Source: Pachyseris speciosa (Eukaryota; Cnidaria; Anthozoa; Scleractinia; Pachyseridae). From it: a stretch of 64,000 nt of DNA. The notes under the pieces were generated by a model. That model ran no database searches and was not told the origin of the DNA. It saw only the letters and a program-made list of their open reading frames with translations. The DNA lies in NCBI GenBank assembly GCA_016490735.1, contig JAEMWC010000666.1:236001-300000 (forward strand), in the 5' to 3' direction. A program made the position numbers and the translations under genes. Shown one piece after another: positions 53,135 to 62,920 of this stretch (position 1 is the first letter of the stretch; every line of letters begins with the position of its first letter).

Positions 53135-54111
53135 TGAAGCGCATAAGGATTGCGCTTAGCTTGTGTTGGAGTCTATTTCTTTGCAGTGTATATCAGATCA
53201 ACATAAAATCCCTTTAACATTACAAAATTGCTTTACAGCTCAACCATTGAGAACAATTATAATAACACTTGAAAAAATATTTATTAAAAGAAGAAGAAAA
53301 AAGCCCGCGATAGGTGCCACTAGTAGAAGTTGAACCCGGGTTGTTTACATTTGGGCAGTAACAATGACCTCTAGACCACTGAGGTCCAGCTTAGCTAATG
53401 ACGTAAAAATAGGTTATTTATTGCAAAAAAACTAAGCACACTTGTTTTCGCTTCGATGAATATTTCTGCTAAGTGTTTAAGAAAGGAAACGCTTATCAAA
53501 CGATGTAGGATTTTTCCCATAGACGTTAATGGAGCCTCGGTGAAATGTGTGGAGGAAAATAATCTGTTTACAAATACGTCATTTGAAACATAAGAAAGAG
53601 AGTAAGGTTTCTGCGGTCAGTTTCAGGTCACGCAAGTAAATCTAAAATCGCTTATCATTCAAAAACTAATGTCCAGAAATTGATATTGTGGAAAAATAGT
53701 AAATAAACTACCTGTTAAAGTCTCAGGAATGTATGATATTCCGTAGTTAGGTTATTCAACAAAATGTACCCCTCAAAATTAGCTTGTATGGAGCCACCAC
53801 GGGGAAACACGGCAGTCTGATTCAAAACATATGGAGTTCAGTTTGGTCGTGTTAAAAGTATTCTTCTCGCTGTTGAACTTGCAAACATTGCTACAGACAC
53901 TTCTCTCAACATATTAGTCGTTCAGACTTCAAAGACACAAGGTGAATCGACGTTTTCCGATACGTGACAACAGGCATCATTCTTGTTGTTGTGAGTTGTT
54001 ATTTATAGTTCGCGCGTTTGCGCAGAAACGCCGGAAGTGCCTTGTGCGGATGAAATACGACGACGAAAAATGAAGCCCATTACCTCGGGCTTTTTACTAG
54101 CCCGAGTAAAA
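53135..54111. other. Region between the tRNA-like sequence and P3
   Basis: No gene recognised. A GC-rich hairpin CTCGGGC/GCCCGAG lies at 54084-54107, just outside the P3 target duplication. Confidence 0.45.
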
Positions 54112-54117
54112 ATTGTG
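54112..54117. repeat. P3 target site duplication, left copy (ATTGTG)
   Basis: ATTGTG precedes AGTGGTAGG and recurs exactly at 59131-59136 after the right end CTACTACT. Confidence 0.93.
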
Positions 54118-54792
54118 AGTGGTAGGGGTTGAGCAAACTTAACCCCTTTTTGGATTTCCCTTGGATTTCCCTTGGATTTCCCACATACTAATGAAGTGTC
54201 TAGCTAGCTAGGTAAAAATGGGTTCCTCCATACTAATGAGCGTCACTCTAGTACAATAGCAACAATATACCTGCCCAAACTTGCCCGATCTCTTTTAACC
54301 CTGATTGGTTCATGTAGAATGTATTACGTGTTCAAAATAAAAGCGGGTATATTTCGAAAGCGCTATCGTTCTTGCAATCGCTTTGCTAAGGAAAATTTAT
54401 ATCCGAGATTATCCTTCGATTTTCCGAAAGTGTTAACAGTTTCGCCTATAAAAATAAAATTCGACTTAGCTAACTTTAACTTTTCCGCTCCGTTAGTCAC
54501 TAATTATTCAAAACTAGTGATCCAAACTACCCTATATTTGCATACAAACTCTAAAGTATAAAAGCCCATGGGAGAACCTTCTACCATTCAACAACGACAA
54601 TAGACGGCTTAAGTTGTTTGGAACGATCAATATAAACACACGACTAATATGAATTACACGTTTCTTGAGAGACAAACATAAACTTTATTGCCTTTTCTCA
54701 GCGAATGCAAAAACAATACAGAAAGTGATTTGAAATGAATAAACGTCAGTCATCCTCTTGAACTTCGTGTGGAGGAAAAATCAATCGTCTTC
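54118..54792. repeat. P3 left terminal inverted repeat
   Basis: It matches 58435-59130 inverted with very few differences; I see isolated substitutions and about 21 bp missing here. It contains two or three TTGGATTTCCC tandem repeats near 54151-54182. The inner end includes the last codons of the ATPase gene. Confidence 0.92.
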
Positions 54793-56124
54793 TTGATATT
54801 TGGAATACTTGTAAGGTGACTTCTTGTGTAAACGTCGAGATCGTCTTGAAAGTTTCTTCGGTTCATCGTCCATGTAATTTACAAATTTTAATTGTGGGCG
54901 TTTACGCTTTCTTGCTGGCGACAGCGTTTCGACTGTGGGAGGGGGTGTCAAGATCGACGGAGGGAGGGAGGGAGGTGCGGGCGTGGAGGTTGTTATGGTA
55001 GATAAGGGATGTGGGGCTGGTTCCTTTACCGTTGGTTCAAGTGCTGGCGCTTGACCTGGAGTTGGTGGCACTGTTGGCAAATTGTTTACCATACCCTCGT
55101 TAGAAATGTGTTCCCGCCCTTGAGGTTGAGGCAGAATTGTTGCTTCAGGTGTTATGGAATTGAACTGGTGTTTATATGTTAAAAACTTGTTTTGCAACTG
55201 CATGTACTGCCTCGCTCTTTCGTCGTCTCCAAGGTTTGTACGATACAGAAGGTTATCCATATTATTCTGAATGCGCTGCATCTTCGGAATTACCGGGGGA
55301 ACCATCTGGGTTTCCGGCTTGAGATACTGGAGCAGTTCCTGGGAAATGTTACTCTCTTCGAACCCTTTGTCGAATCTTTCTTCGCCAGGTAATACATTTG
55401 TTCGCAATCTGCAACTATCTGGAGTCGCTGGCTTGAGATCAACAAAAAGATATCCAAATGGTCTTTGCACCGCTTCTTCGTACTCTTTTAAAAACAAAGC
55501 AGTTTGTCTTGGGTACATTTGTTTGGCTAAAGTCAAAATCTGCAGTTTATCCCGAGGATTCTTGAAAAGGACCAAGTAATGACTGTTTAAGCTGATGCTT
55601 CGGTTGCCTTTGCCTTCGTGAAACAGATTTTGTACAATGTAATTAACGCTCAGGTTTCGATGATGGGATCCTTTTGTAAAGAGGTTCACGATCCGATTAT
55701 CACTTCCTGCTTCAATCATTTGGTCGTCTATGACAATCAAGTTGCGTATGTTGATATCCAAATAGGAATCATTGTCTAGAGAAGGCGGAATCCCCTTGAC
55801 AAATTCGATTGTCGGTATCACCATCAATAACTGGGTGTAAGCTGGTTGCCACTGTGAATAACACCAGATTATTCTCTCCGGTGGCTGATCGATCACGGTT
55901 TGAGCTTGTTGCAAGAGTGATTGCACCCAGAACGTTTTTCCCGAGCCAGTAATCCCTGCAACCATGCAGGTAAATGGGTGAAGCATTTGAAACCGCCGAC
56001 ACTTTTCTTGAGACATCGGTATAAATGGAGCGAAACCGGAATAACTGTGTTTACTGTTCATGTGTCTTTGCATGCTATCTTTCCTGGAAAAATCCTTTTG
56101 ACAAACAGTACAGGACCAACTCAT
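54781..56124 (-). CDS. P-loop packaging-type ATPase with N-terminal C2H2 finger (P3)
   Basis: The preferred start, 56124, gives 447 residues; an upstream in-frame extension runs into the CT-rich repeats and is unlikely. Residues C5, C8, H21 and H26 form a C2H2 finger (CTVCQKDFSRKDSMQRHMNS). Walker A is AGITGSGKT (56-64) and Walker B LIVIDDQMI (about 127-135), followed by TKGSHHRNLSVNYIVQNLFH and SISLNSHYLVLFKNPRDKLQ, the arrangement of A32/FtsK-HerA-type Polinton packaging ATPases. The last third is proline-rich (PPSLPPSILTPPP) with a basic KRKRPQ and RRSRR tail. It is intact. An ATPase-plus-finger fusion with a long tail differs from the 212-residue P1 enzyme. Its stop lies in the inverted repeat. 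Confidence 0.88.
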   Translation of the reverse strand: MSWSCTVCQKDFSRKDSMQRHMNSKHSYSGFAPFIPMSQEKCRRFQMLHPFTCMVAGITGSGKTFWVQSLLQQAQTVIDQPPERIIWCYSQWQPAYTQLLMVIPTIEFVKGIPPSLDNDSYLDINIRNLIVIDDQMIEAGSDNRIVNLFTKGSHHRNLSVNYIVQNLFHEGKGNRSISLNSHYLVLFKNPRDKLQILTLAKQMYPRQTALFLKEYEEAVQRPFGYLFVDLKPATPDSCRLRTNVLPGEERFDKGFEESNISQELLQYLKPETQMVPPVIPKMQRIQNNMDNLLYRTNLGDDERARQYMQLQNKFLTYKHQFNSITPEATILPQPQGREHISNEGMVNNLPTVPPTPGQAPALEPTVKEPAPHPLSTITTSTPAPPSLPPSILTPPPTVETLSPARKRKRPQLKFVNYMDDEPKKLSRRSRRLHKKSPYKYSKYQEDD

Positions 56125-56202
56125 GTCAGCTGAATCGAAGCTTAACTTCAACTGACAAAATGTGTCATTTTTCACAATGATATAGGTTTCAGCCACCAGA
56201 AT

Positions 56203-56640
56203 TCTATTGTTTTCCCTCCTCCTCAATTCTATTATTTTCCCTCCTCCTCCTCCTCCTACTCAATTCTATTGTTTTCCCTCCTCCTCCTCCTCAATTCTAT
56301 TGTTTTCCCTCCTCCTCCTCAATTCTTTTGTTTTCCCTCCTCCTCCTCCTCCTCAATTCTTTTGTTTTCCCTCCTCCTCCTCCTCCTCCTCCTCCTCCTC
56401 AATTCTTTTGTTTTCCCTCCTCCTCCTCCTCCTCCTCAATTCTATTGTTTTCCCTCCTCCTCAATTCTATTGTTTTCCCTCCTCCTTCTCCTCCTCCTCC
56501 TCCTCAATTCTTTTGTTTTCCCTCCTCCTCCTTCTCCTCCTCAATTCTATTGTTTTCCCTCCTCCTCCTCCTCCTCAATTCTTTTGTTTTCCCTCCTCTT
56601 CCTCCTCAATTCTATTATTTTTCCTCCTCCTCAATTCTTT
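56203..56640. repeat. Pyrimidine-rich CCT/TTTTCC tandem repeats in the P3 divergent promoter region
   Basis: Units of TTTTCCCTCCTCCTC plus TCAATTCTATTG or TTTTG recur about 15 times with variable numbers of CCT. The strand is almost pure pyrimidine, so it could form triplex (H-DNA). It separates the divergent gene groups. The three overlapping plus-strand ORFs of phenylalanine, serine and proline codons are artefacts. Confidence 0.88.
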
Positions 56641-56750
56641 TGCTCTATATAATATATAAATATAAATCAATATAAAGCGAGACACTGGAGAAAGTATGTC
56701 ATTCGAGTTTGAGAAAGTGTTGCTTACACTTCATTTTCGTCAGAGTAGAA

Positions 56751-57184
56751 ATGAAGAAACTTTACATTCCAAATACCAAGTTGTATGAAGATTATTATCT
56801 AAACCAAGCTAAGCAAAAAGGAGGTAATTTACCGGCTTTCCACGGATCCCGATTTCAGCAGGGATATGGCTTAGGTTCCATATTTAAAGGTTTTTTTCGT
56901 TGGGCAATGCCTCATTTACAACAAGGTGCTAAGGTACTCGGCAAAAAGGCACTACAAACAGGTGCTCAAGTCGCTCAAGATGTTCTGGATGGAGATCATG
57001 TTAACACAGCGCTTGCAAAACGAAGTAGGGAAGCTATTGGTGATTTGGTGATCTAGTATCTCAGGCTGGGAGTGGTCAGAGTTCTACAAAAAGAAAAGTG
57101 CAGTTTCGTGGTTTACCTCCAGGGAAGAAACGTAAAACAGTTGTGTTGGATCAAGACCAAGACGACTTTGAACTTTGGTCGTAA
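56751..57184 (+). pseudogene. pX-like basic core protein (P3), one break
   Basis: It starts MKKLYIPNTKLYEDYYLNQA and runs through GYGLGSIFKGFFRWAMPHLQ and GAKVLGKKALQTGAQVAQDV. This glycine/alanine/basic amphipathic pattern is typical of adintovirus core proteins compared with adenovirus pX/pVI. A break near 57045 moves the tail into another frame with GQSSTKRKVQFRGLPPGKKR and an acidic end DQDQDDFELWS, stopping at 57182-57184. It should bind or condense DNA in the virion. It is the first gene rightward of the CT-rich promoter region. Confidence 0.7.
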
Positions 57185-57300
57185 ATTGAGCTGGGCTCTC
57201 TATGAAATACTGGCGCCTACTATCCTTAATTCATTCTATGATCATGTCTCGAGTAGTAAAGAACAATCACGGTTTCCTTTAACTCTTAACTTGTTGCCCT

Positions 57301-57570
57301 GAACATCAGCGTCAGTTTCTCCTAGAGACAGCCACTCCCCAACAGATGCACGCATTAGTGCAAATTATTTATAATGTGCTTCGTGGAAATATTCCATTCT
57401 CTGAAGAAGATAAGCGTAAAATGATTCCATTCAAGGATGCCATTCTTAATCTTGGTGAGCCAAGTATTCCTTACAAGACAAAGAAGCAAACCCTTGCTCA
57501 AGAGGGTGGAGGTTTTATTCAAGATTTGTTGATACCAGTTGTAACTAGCTTGGGGCCCCTAATCTTATAA
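57301..57570 (+). CDS. Small helical protein with hydrophobic C-terminus (P3)
   Basis: The supported part reads HQRQFLLETATPQQMHALVQ, IYNVLRGNIPFSEEDKRKMI and a lysine stretch leading to GGGFIQDLLIPVVTSLGPLI. Codons are open upstream of the first ATG (57346) to about 57289, and related sequence may continue in another frame to about 57185, so the start is unsettled and a break is likely. Helical EC-less bundle plus GG and a hydrophobic end recall small adintovirus virion proteins, possibly with a protease site at GG. The family is not named here. Confidence 0.6.
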   Translation, partial: EHQRQFLLETATPQQMHALVQIIYNVLRGNIPFSEEDKRKMIPFKDAILNLGEPSIPYKTKKQTLAQEGGGFIQDLLIPVVTSLGPLIL

Positions 57571-57633
57571 AAAATCGCGAACTACTCTGTAGTGTGTTCA
57601 GTTGGTTCTTGTAGTTAGCGAGTGCTGGTCAAT

Positions 57634-58446
57634 ATGAAGAGAAAAGTCGATTGGGATAAAGAGGAAGAGAGTGATTATGATGACACTAACACAAGTGAAG
57701 AGGAAAGTGATGACGAAGAACCTCGAATTAAAGATGTTTTAGAAGGACTTTCCCAAGCTGTTTCCAGACAACAAGCCTCCGATTTATTACACAGCATGGC
57801 GGCTTCCAAGGATGTCTTGTTTTGGACACCTCGTGGACAGTTACTTCGAAACCAGTGAATAATACCGGTGACCAACATCTCAGAGCTGGTTGAATATGTG
57901 TTACTCCCTTCTAACGACGAGGTTGCCAAACCCCGCGCCCTCAAAACATTTATAGACGGGTTGGCAGAGTTAGGAATTAATAAACGGTATATAAAGAATA
58001 AGAAAACTTTGGCTGAGCTAATTGAAAAAGAACGAGCCTATCGAGATGAAGAGGGTGAGGCTGGTGATGAAGAAATGGTTTCCGATAGCAGTGATGTTGA
58101 AGATGGCAGAGAAACCGAAAACCCTGCAAATCTGGAACATGAAGGAAATTCAGACGTTGAATGTTCTGAAGAGAGCGCAAGTCCAGAGATTTTGCGTCAA
58201 GGAAAAGGCTCTTGCTACCATTGTAACGGAGGAAACATCTACCAAACTGCAGTAGTGAAATGCCCAAGATGCCACTGGCATGATGGTTATAAGACTTGTC
58301 CGATTTGCGCATACAAAATTCCTGTTGATCGTAAACACTCGACGGATGGATTTATTTGCTGCGCTGATTGTCACGCAGTGAAACACATTGATTCAGAAAC
58401 TTTTAAGAAGAGTCATTATCTTCCAAGCGAAGATGAAGACGATTGA
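57634..58446 (+). pseudogene. Acidic zinc protein (P3) with an in-frame TGA
   Basis: ATG at 57634 gives MKRKVDWDKEEESDYDDTNT, then LSQAVSRQQASDLLHSMAAS. TGA at 57856-57858 interrupts the frame, which continues in the same register (NISELVEYVLLPSNDEVAKP, GINKRYIKNKKTLAELIEKE). An acidic region leads to a cysteine-rich C-terminus: CYHCNGG, CPRCHWHDGYKTCPICAYKI and ICCADCHAVKH, compatible with two zinc-binding sites. The last codons (EDEDD) fall in the right inverted repeat, mirroring the ATPase end. Either a nonsense mutation or readthrough applies; readthrough is speculative. Family unknown. Confidence 0.62.
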
Positions 58447-59130
58447 TTTTTCCTCCACACGAAGTTCAAGAGGATGACTGACGTTTATTCATTTCAAATC
58501 ACTTTCTGTATTGTTTTTGCATTCGCTGAGAAAAGGCAATAAAGTTTATGTTTGTCTCTCAAGAAACGTGTAATTCATATTAGTCGCGTGTTTATATTGA
58601 TCGTTCCAAACAACTTAAGCCGTCTATTGTCGTTGTTGAATGGTAGAAGGTTCTCCCATGGGCTTTTATACTTTAGAGTTTGTATGCAAATATAGGGTAG
58701 TTTGGATCACTAGTTTTGAATAATTAGTGACTAACGGAGCGGAAAAGTTAAAGTTAGCTAAGTCGAATTTTATTTTTATAGGCGAAACTGTTAACACTTT
58801 CGGAAAATCGAAGGATAATCTCGGATATAAATTTTCCTTAGCAAAGCGATTGCAAGAACGATAGCGCTTTCGAAATATACCCGCTTTTATTTTGAACACG
58901 TAATACATTCTACATGAACCAATCAGGGTTAAAAGAGATCGGGCAAGTTTGGGCAGGTATATTGTTGCTATTGTACTAGAGTGACGCTCATTAGTATGGA
59001 GGAACCCATTTTTACCTAGCTAGCTAGACACTTTATTAGTATGGGGGAAATCCAAATTAGTATGCGGGAAATCCAAGGGAAATCCAAGGGAAATCCAAAA
59101 AGGGGTTAAGTTTGCTCAACCTCTACTACT
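58435..59130. repeat. P3 right terminal inverted repeat
   Basis: Inverted counterpart of 54118-54792. It has an extra 21-bp unit (ATTAGTATGGGGGAAATCCAA-like) near 59035-59065. Confidence 0.92.
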
Positions 59131-59136
59131 ATTGTG
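59131..59136. repeat. P3 target site duplication, right copy (ATTGTG)
   Basis: Exact repeat of 54112-54117. Confidence 0.93.
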
Positions 59137-59779
59137 ACACCCCTCTGTGAAACCGGCTTTGGATATTTGTATGATGCCTTTTCACAGGAAAGGCCAAACA
59201 TTGTCGCAGGCGGTAGAAAAAGTGGTACAATGCAAGTACGTCCTTTGTGCGTTGCTCAGAAGGCTCCTCGGAAATTTCATTAACCGAACCCCAAGGCATG
59301 GTTTCTGCGGCTGTGAAGTCTGTTGACTTGCTACACTGGGGCTTAAATAGAATGGAGTCTCTTTTGTCTGCTGTTCTTTTTCTGACACTAACCTCCTCAG
59401 TCAGCTGTATGACTTTGGATGTTGAACATCTACACTCCACATCCGACAGGAGACAACAATGGCACGACATGGGACTATGCCAGAGATAATATACCAGACG
59501 CACCTCCTTATCTTAGGGGGAGTGGTTATGTCCGGAGTGGCTTCAAGGATGGCAAGTGAGGAGGAACGTTTAGAAGACATCCCCAATAGTTACAGAGATA
59601 CTTATGATAGTGACGATGAAGTGGTTAAATACGACACCACCTCTGACGAGGAGGAGAAAAAAAAATGCTGTTTCATAACTCGATAGGGGGTCCACTAACT
59701 TTGTTGTTAGGAACGACTACTCGATGTGGGCGCCAAGAAAGAAACTGCTGTTTCAGAACTCGATAGAGGGTCCGCTGAC
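59137..59779. other. Unassigned region right of P3
   Basis: Short ORFs on both strands without recognisable domains. A duplicated 'ctcgat(a)gggggtcc' sequence occurs near 59681 and 59759. Confidence 0.45.
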
Positions 59780-60202
59780 TTTAGCCCGGTTTACACGACA
59801 AGGTTTTTGGGCCCGGCACTCCTAAATTTGCACGCGGGCCAATTTTTTTGGCCCGCCAGTGTCCCATTTACACGACAAAATTTGGCACATCTAGCTTCAA
59901 GATGGGCACGCCTAAAATAAGAAACGGCACCCCAAAATTCTGAGCATTCGCCAGCGGTTGAGCCCCTTTTTGGCGAACCCTTTATATACCATCTGGATCG
60001 AGTTTGACATGGTGGTTTGAAATGGTTAACGATACGTTCAACGACGAACAATGGTATCAGAACTTTCGTGTCACCAAGGTGACGTTTACTTTCCTGTTGG
60101 ATGAAATTCGTGGAGACATTTCTCGTCAAAATACGACAATAGAGGACTTCGCGCTTGTTGAGGGATCATGGGTAATCAGGGCAACAAAGACAAGATGGCG
60201 GC
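59780..60202 (+). pseudogene. PIF/Harbinger (HARBI1-like) transposase N-terminal remnant
   Basis: Codons from 60021 give NDEQWYQNFRVTKVTFTFLL and DEIRGDISRQNTTIEDF, typical of the N-terminal helix region of HARBI1-type proteins. GTTTACACGACAAGG and similar sequence at 59788-59880 is probably its terminal region. The catalytic domain is missing because the next element inserted at about 60203. Confidence 0.6.
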
Positions 60203-60431
60203 CGCATGGAAGCCGGTAATGCTCGCGAAACTGAACTTTGTGGAATTGTTTGCGGCTTTTCGCTTGGAAAAGGAAAACTGGCATCAAGAATAGTTCTTTG
60301 GAGAACATTGGTGATTATTCTGACATTTAACAGCCATTCATATTCATCTTGTAGTGTACTGTCAAAGTCATGCCACATTATCGCTGCCTACATTTTCCTC
60401 TCATGCTCCAACGCTTTACCTAATTGCCAGT

Positions 60432-61485
60432 GATAGGTCTAAACGCTCACCAAGGAAAAGGAAAGTTGTAACCCGTAACGACAATGGATACTCTCCTTCA
60501 AATGCACCCGAGAAGCGCTTACGCTTTCAAGAAGCACAGGTGCAGTGTAATATCAGCTTTACTTTTGAACATCTTACGAGGGAATATGACGTCCGATTTT
60601 ACACTGGATTGCCCTCTTCAAGTGCTTTTCGGTTGCTTTTCGAACAGTTGTCAGCAAAAGCCAGGGAAATGCATTATTGGACAGGTGAAAAACATGCCCA
60701 AACTTCACACATTATGGCATCAAAGGTGATTAGAACAGCGAGAGCCTTAACTTTGGAGCAAGAATTGTTTTTGTGCCTCATCAGGTTGAGGCAAGGCTTT
60801 CCAGTGCAAGACCTTGCATTTCGTTTTTCAGTCTCGGAAAGCACAGTACCTTCCATCCTTACTACTTGGGTGAAGTTCATGTGTAAAGAATTACAATGGC
60901 TTATTTTGTGGCCTGACAGGTCTATAATACAGAGGAATATGTCAGACATGTTTCTCAAGTATTATCCTAAATGCCGTGTGATCATTGATTGCACCGAAGT
61001 TTACATAGAAACACCGTCTAGCTTAGAAATAGCTGCAATGTGGTGGTCAAATTATAAGCAACATTATACTGTAAAATTTTTGATTGGTATTACCCCCAAT
61101 GGTGCTGTATCATTTGCATCTCCCGTCTATGGTGGAAGGGCTAGTGATGCGTTTATTGTCAAAGACTGCAGGTTTTTAAATTCCCTCCAGCCTTATGATG
61201 AAGTAATGGCTGACCGGGGTTTTAAAATTCACGATTTACTTTCATTTCATTAATGCTTTCTGACCATTCCTCCTTCTAAACACACAAACTTGCAAATGTA
61301 CCCAAAGAGGTTAAAACAACATCAAGGATTGCCAATGTCCGAATTTATGTTGAGCAAGCAATTAAAAGAATTAAACACTTCCTTATTCTTAAAAGGCAAC
61401 TTCCCATCAGCTTATTGCCACTTATAGATGATATTGTTATTGTTTGCTCTTCCCTTAGCAACCTGAATGAACCCTTATCCCTGTG
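60432..61485 (+). pseudogene. DDE_Tnp_4-type transposase, broken at its C-terminal end
   Basis: An N-terminal helical region (EQELFLCLIRLRQGFPVQDL, FRFSVSESTVPSILTTWVKF) precedes the catalytic core: first Asp in VIIDCTEVYIETP, then WWSNYKQHYTVKFLIGITPN, and second Asp in SPVYGGRASDAFI. MADRGFKIHDLL follows, where a break near 61250 ends the main frame. Further codons (IPPS near 61271, then IANVRIYVEQAIKRIKHFLI with the expected Glu) continue in another frame to about 61485. The start is uncertain; an intron near 60420 is possible. Confidence 0.8.
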
Positions 61486-62063
61486 AACGGACGTTTACCC
61501 TATTGCCAGGACAACTAATGTGGAACTGTTCTTCCTTAAGAGGGTATAGAAGATTCTCTTGCTTGCCAAAGACTGTGAGCCTTGGTTAGTTTTGTGTTAA
61601 GCCTGATTCTATGTTGCACTTAAATCAGTTAATGTAAGTTTACTCCTGGTCACTCGTATTCTGTATCTTGATTGTCTAGACCAGGATTTACATGTGTATT
61701 CTTTGTACTGTTTTTAAAATAAAACCCGTTGTTGTTGTTACATTTCTTTGACTTTCATGCCTGGGAGAATTTGCAGGTAGGAAGAGAGAGTATGTAATCT
61801 ACAGGGGTTGTGTGCACAACACACAGGAACTGAAGGTTGACCAAGCAAGCAATGATTGTTTAACCCAAGAGAGAACTCTCTCAGCCAAGATGTTTATTCA
61901 CTACAAGTAGTTTCAAGTTCCATAATGCAAACACAAAGTTTGAACTCAATTGAAACACCTACTTTCCATTAAGTGACTAAGTGAAGCGACAGACCAAATA
62001 TAAAGACAGCATTACTTGTTTCTTGTTTTTGTTCTAGATCATTGTAAGGTACATTGTCTAATC

Positions 62064-62663
62064 TTAGAGACTGTCATTGTTCAGGGCAAGGTGATTACAA
62101 GAACTACAAATAAATGACTGAGGACAAGATTTCTCGTCAATCTTCAAACAGCCCCAATGACACCACAGGGAACAAGACTCACACTGCAGACTATTTTCAT
62201 TACAATTGTCAAACTCCTCAGGTTCTAAACAGAGACTGTCACAAAGGGGGCAATAGCAAAGGGGTCTGAGCCCAAGAATTACCCTTTGCAGATAAGTCTT
62301 CAAAAATATTACAAGGTTTGGAAGAACTTGCTGCCAGAACTCTCTTTCAAAATATATAAGTTCAACAAATGGATCCCCTTTCCCTGTCCAAACAACAAAA
62401 AACAGTCTCTCTAGGCCTGACATAGCCATCTCCCCTGCAATTTGGGTGCAATATCTGTGCCCTCTTTTTAGCCTAAGCTTTCCTTCATGCATTTCCAAAT
62501 ATTTTATCTTATCCCAAACTTCTGAAATAAGTATTCCTCTCACTGAGTAGGGACACTTGTATGCCATGGCAGTTTCACCACAGCAGTCACAAGAGAAAAT
62601 GTTATCGGGGCTTGCCCCGCAAAAAGGGTGAGACTTTGAAACAAATAAGCCACAGGAATACAA
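62064..62663 (-). pseudogene. YqaJ-like exonuclease C-terminal half with PHD-type finger
   Basis: The frame begins inside the nuclease: FVSKSHPFCGASPDNIFSCD contains the active-site SPD motif. The family's E-x-K position reads AMAYKCPYS, so the catalytic Glu is replaced. YCTQIAGEMAMSG holds the Gln motif. The C-terminus CYCPLCDSLC...CESCSLWCHWGCLK...FICSSC is a PHD-like zinc finger, which may read histone tails. The N-terminal half is lost; the next about 130 bp lead straight into the inverted repeat. In ISL2EU elements this protein accompanies the transposase. Confidence 0.75.
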
Positions 62664-62920
62664 TTTTCCATTTCATTTCTCCGGTGGAAAGATCAAGGAA
62701 ATCCTCCAAGTGTTTTGCCATGATCGCATATGCAGCGTTCCCCGCGGACGTTCCACGTTGTAGTAGATGATAGCTCCTTTCTGTACTTTTTAATGTCAGA
62801 ATAATTACGAATGTTCTGCAAAGAATCATTTTTCGATGTCAATTTTCCTTTTCACGAGCGAAAAGCCGCAAACAATTTCAAAACAGATTAGTTTCGCGAG
62901 CACTACCGGCTTACACGCGG

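Larger units (their letters stand above)
54118..59130. mobile_element. 5,013-bp Polinton-like element P3 with only packaging/core-type genes
   Basis: The ends AGTRGTAGRGGTTGAGC, 6-bp target duplication and long inverted repeats (675 and 696 bp) are Polinton features, matching the AGTAGTA ends of P1 and P2. Inside are a divergent pair of gene groups: a zinc-finger/P-loop packaging-type ATPase leftward, and a pX-like core protein, a small hydrophobic-tailed protein and an acidic zinc protein rightward. PolB, integrase, protease and capsid genes are absent. It must use proteins from another element to replicate and integrate. Confidence 0.85.
60203..62920. mobile_element. ISL2EU/IS4EU-type DNA transposon with DDE transposase and YqaJ-like gene
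   Basis: Imperfect terminal inverted repeats of about 130 bp: AAGCCGGTAATGCTCGCG (60210) pairs with CGCGAGCACTACCGGCTT (ending 62912), and the similarity continues inward to CTGACATTTA at about 60330 / 62797. The pairing of a DDE transposase with a YqaJ-like exonuclease gene on the opposite strand is characteristic of this family. Confidence 0.82.

Noticed and set aside
53313..53387. Second tRNA-like sequence on the minus strand near 53313-53387
   Set aside because: A-box- and B-box-like stretches (AGTGGTCTAGAGG, GGTTCAACTTC) are present, but the acceptor arms do not pair.
54319..54561. 80-codon ORF present in both P3 inverted repeats
   Set aside because: Identical in both arms simply because the arms are identical. 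No domain is visible, and it lies outside the gene block. A real small peptide cannot be excluded, but nothing supports it.
56207..56675. Three overlapping ORFs of 115-150 codons rich in Phe, Ser, Leu and Pro
   Set aside because: They are frames of the CCT/TTTTCC repeat tract.
28613..59130. P2 and P3 as two halves of one Polinton split by other insertions
   Set aside because: P3 has its own complete inverted repeats and target duplication, and different composition from P2.
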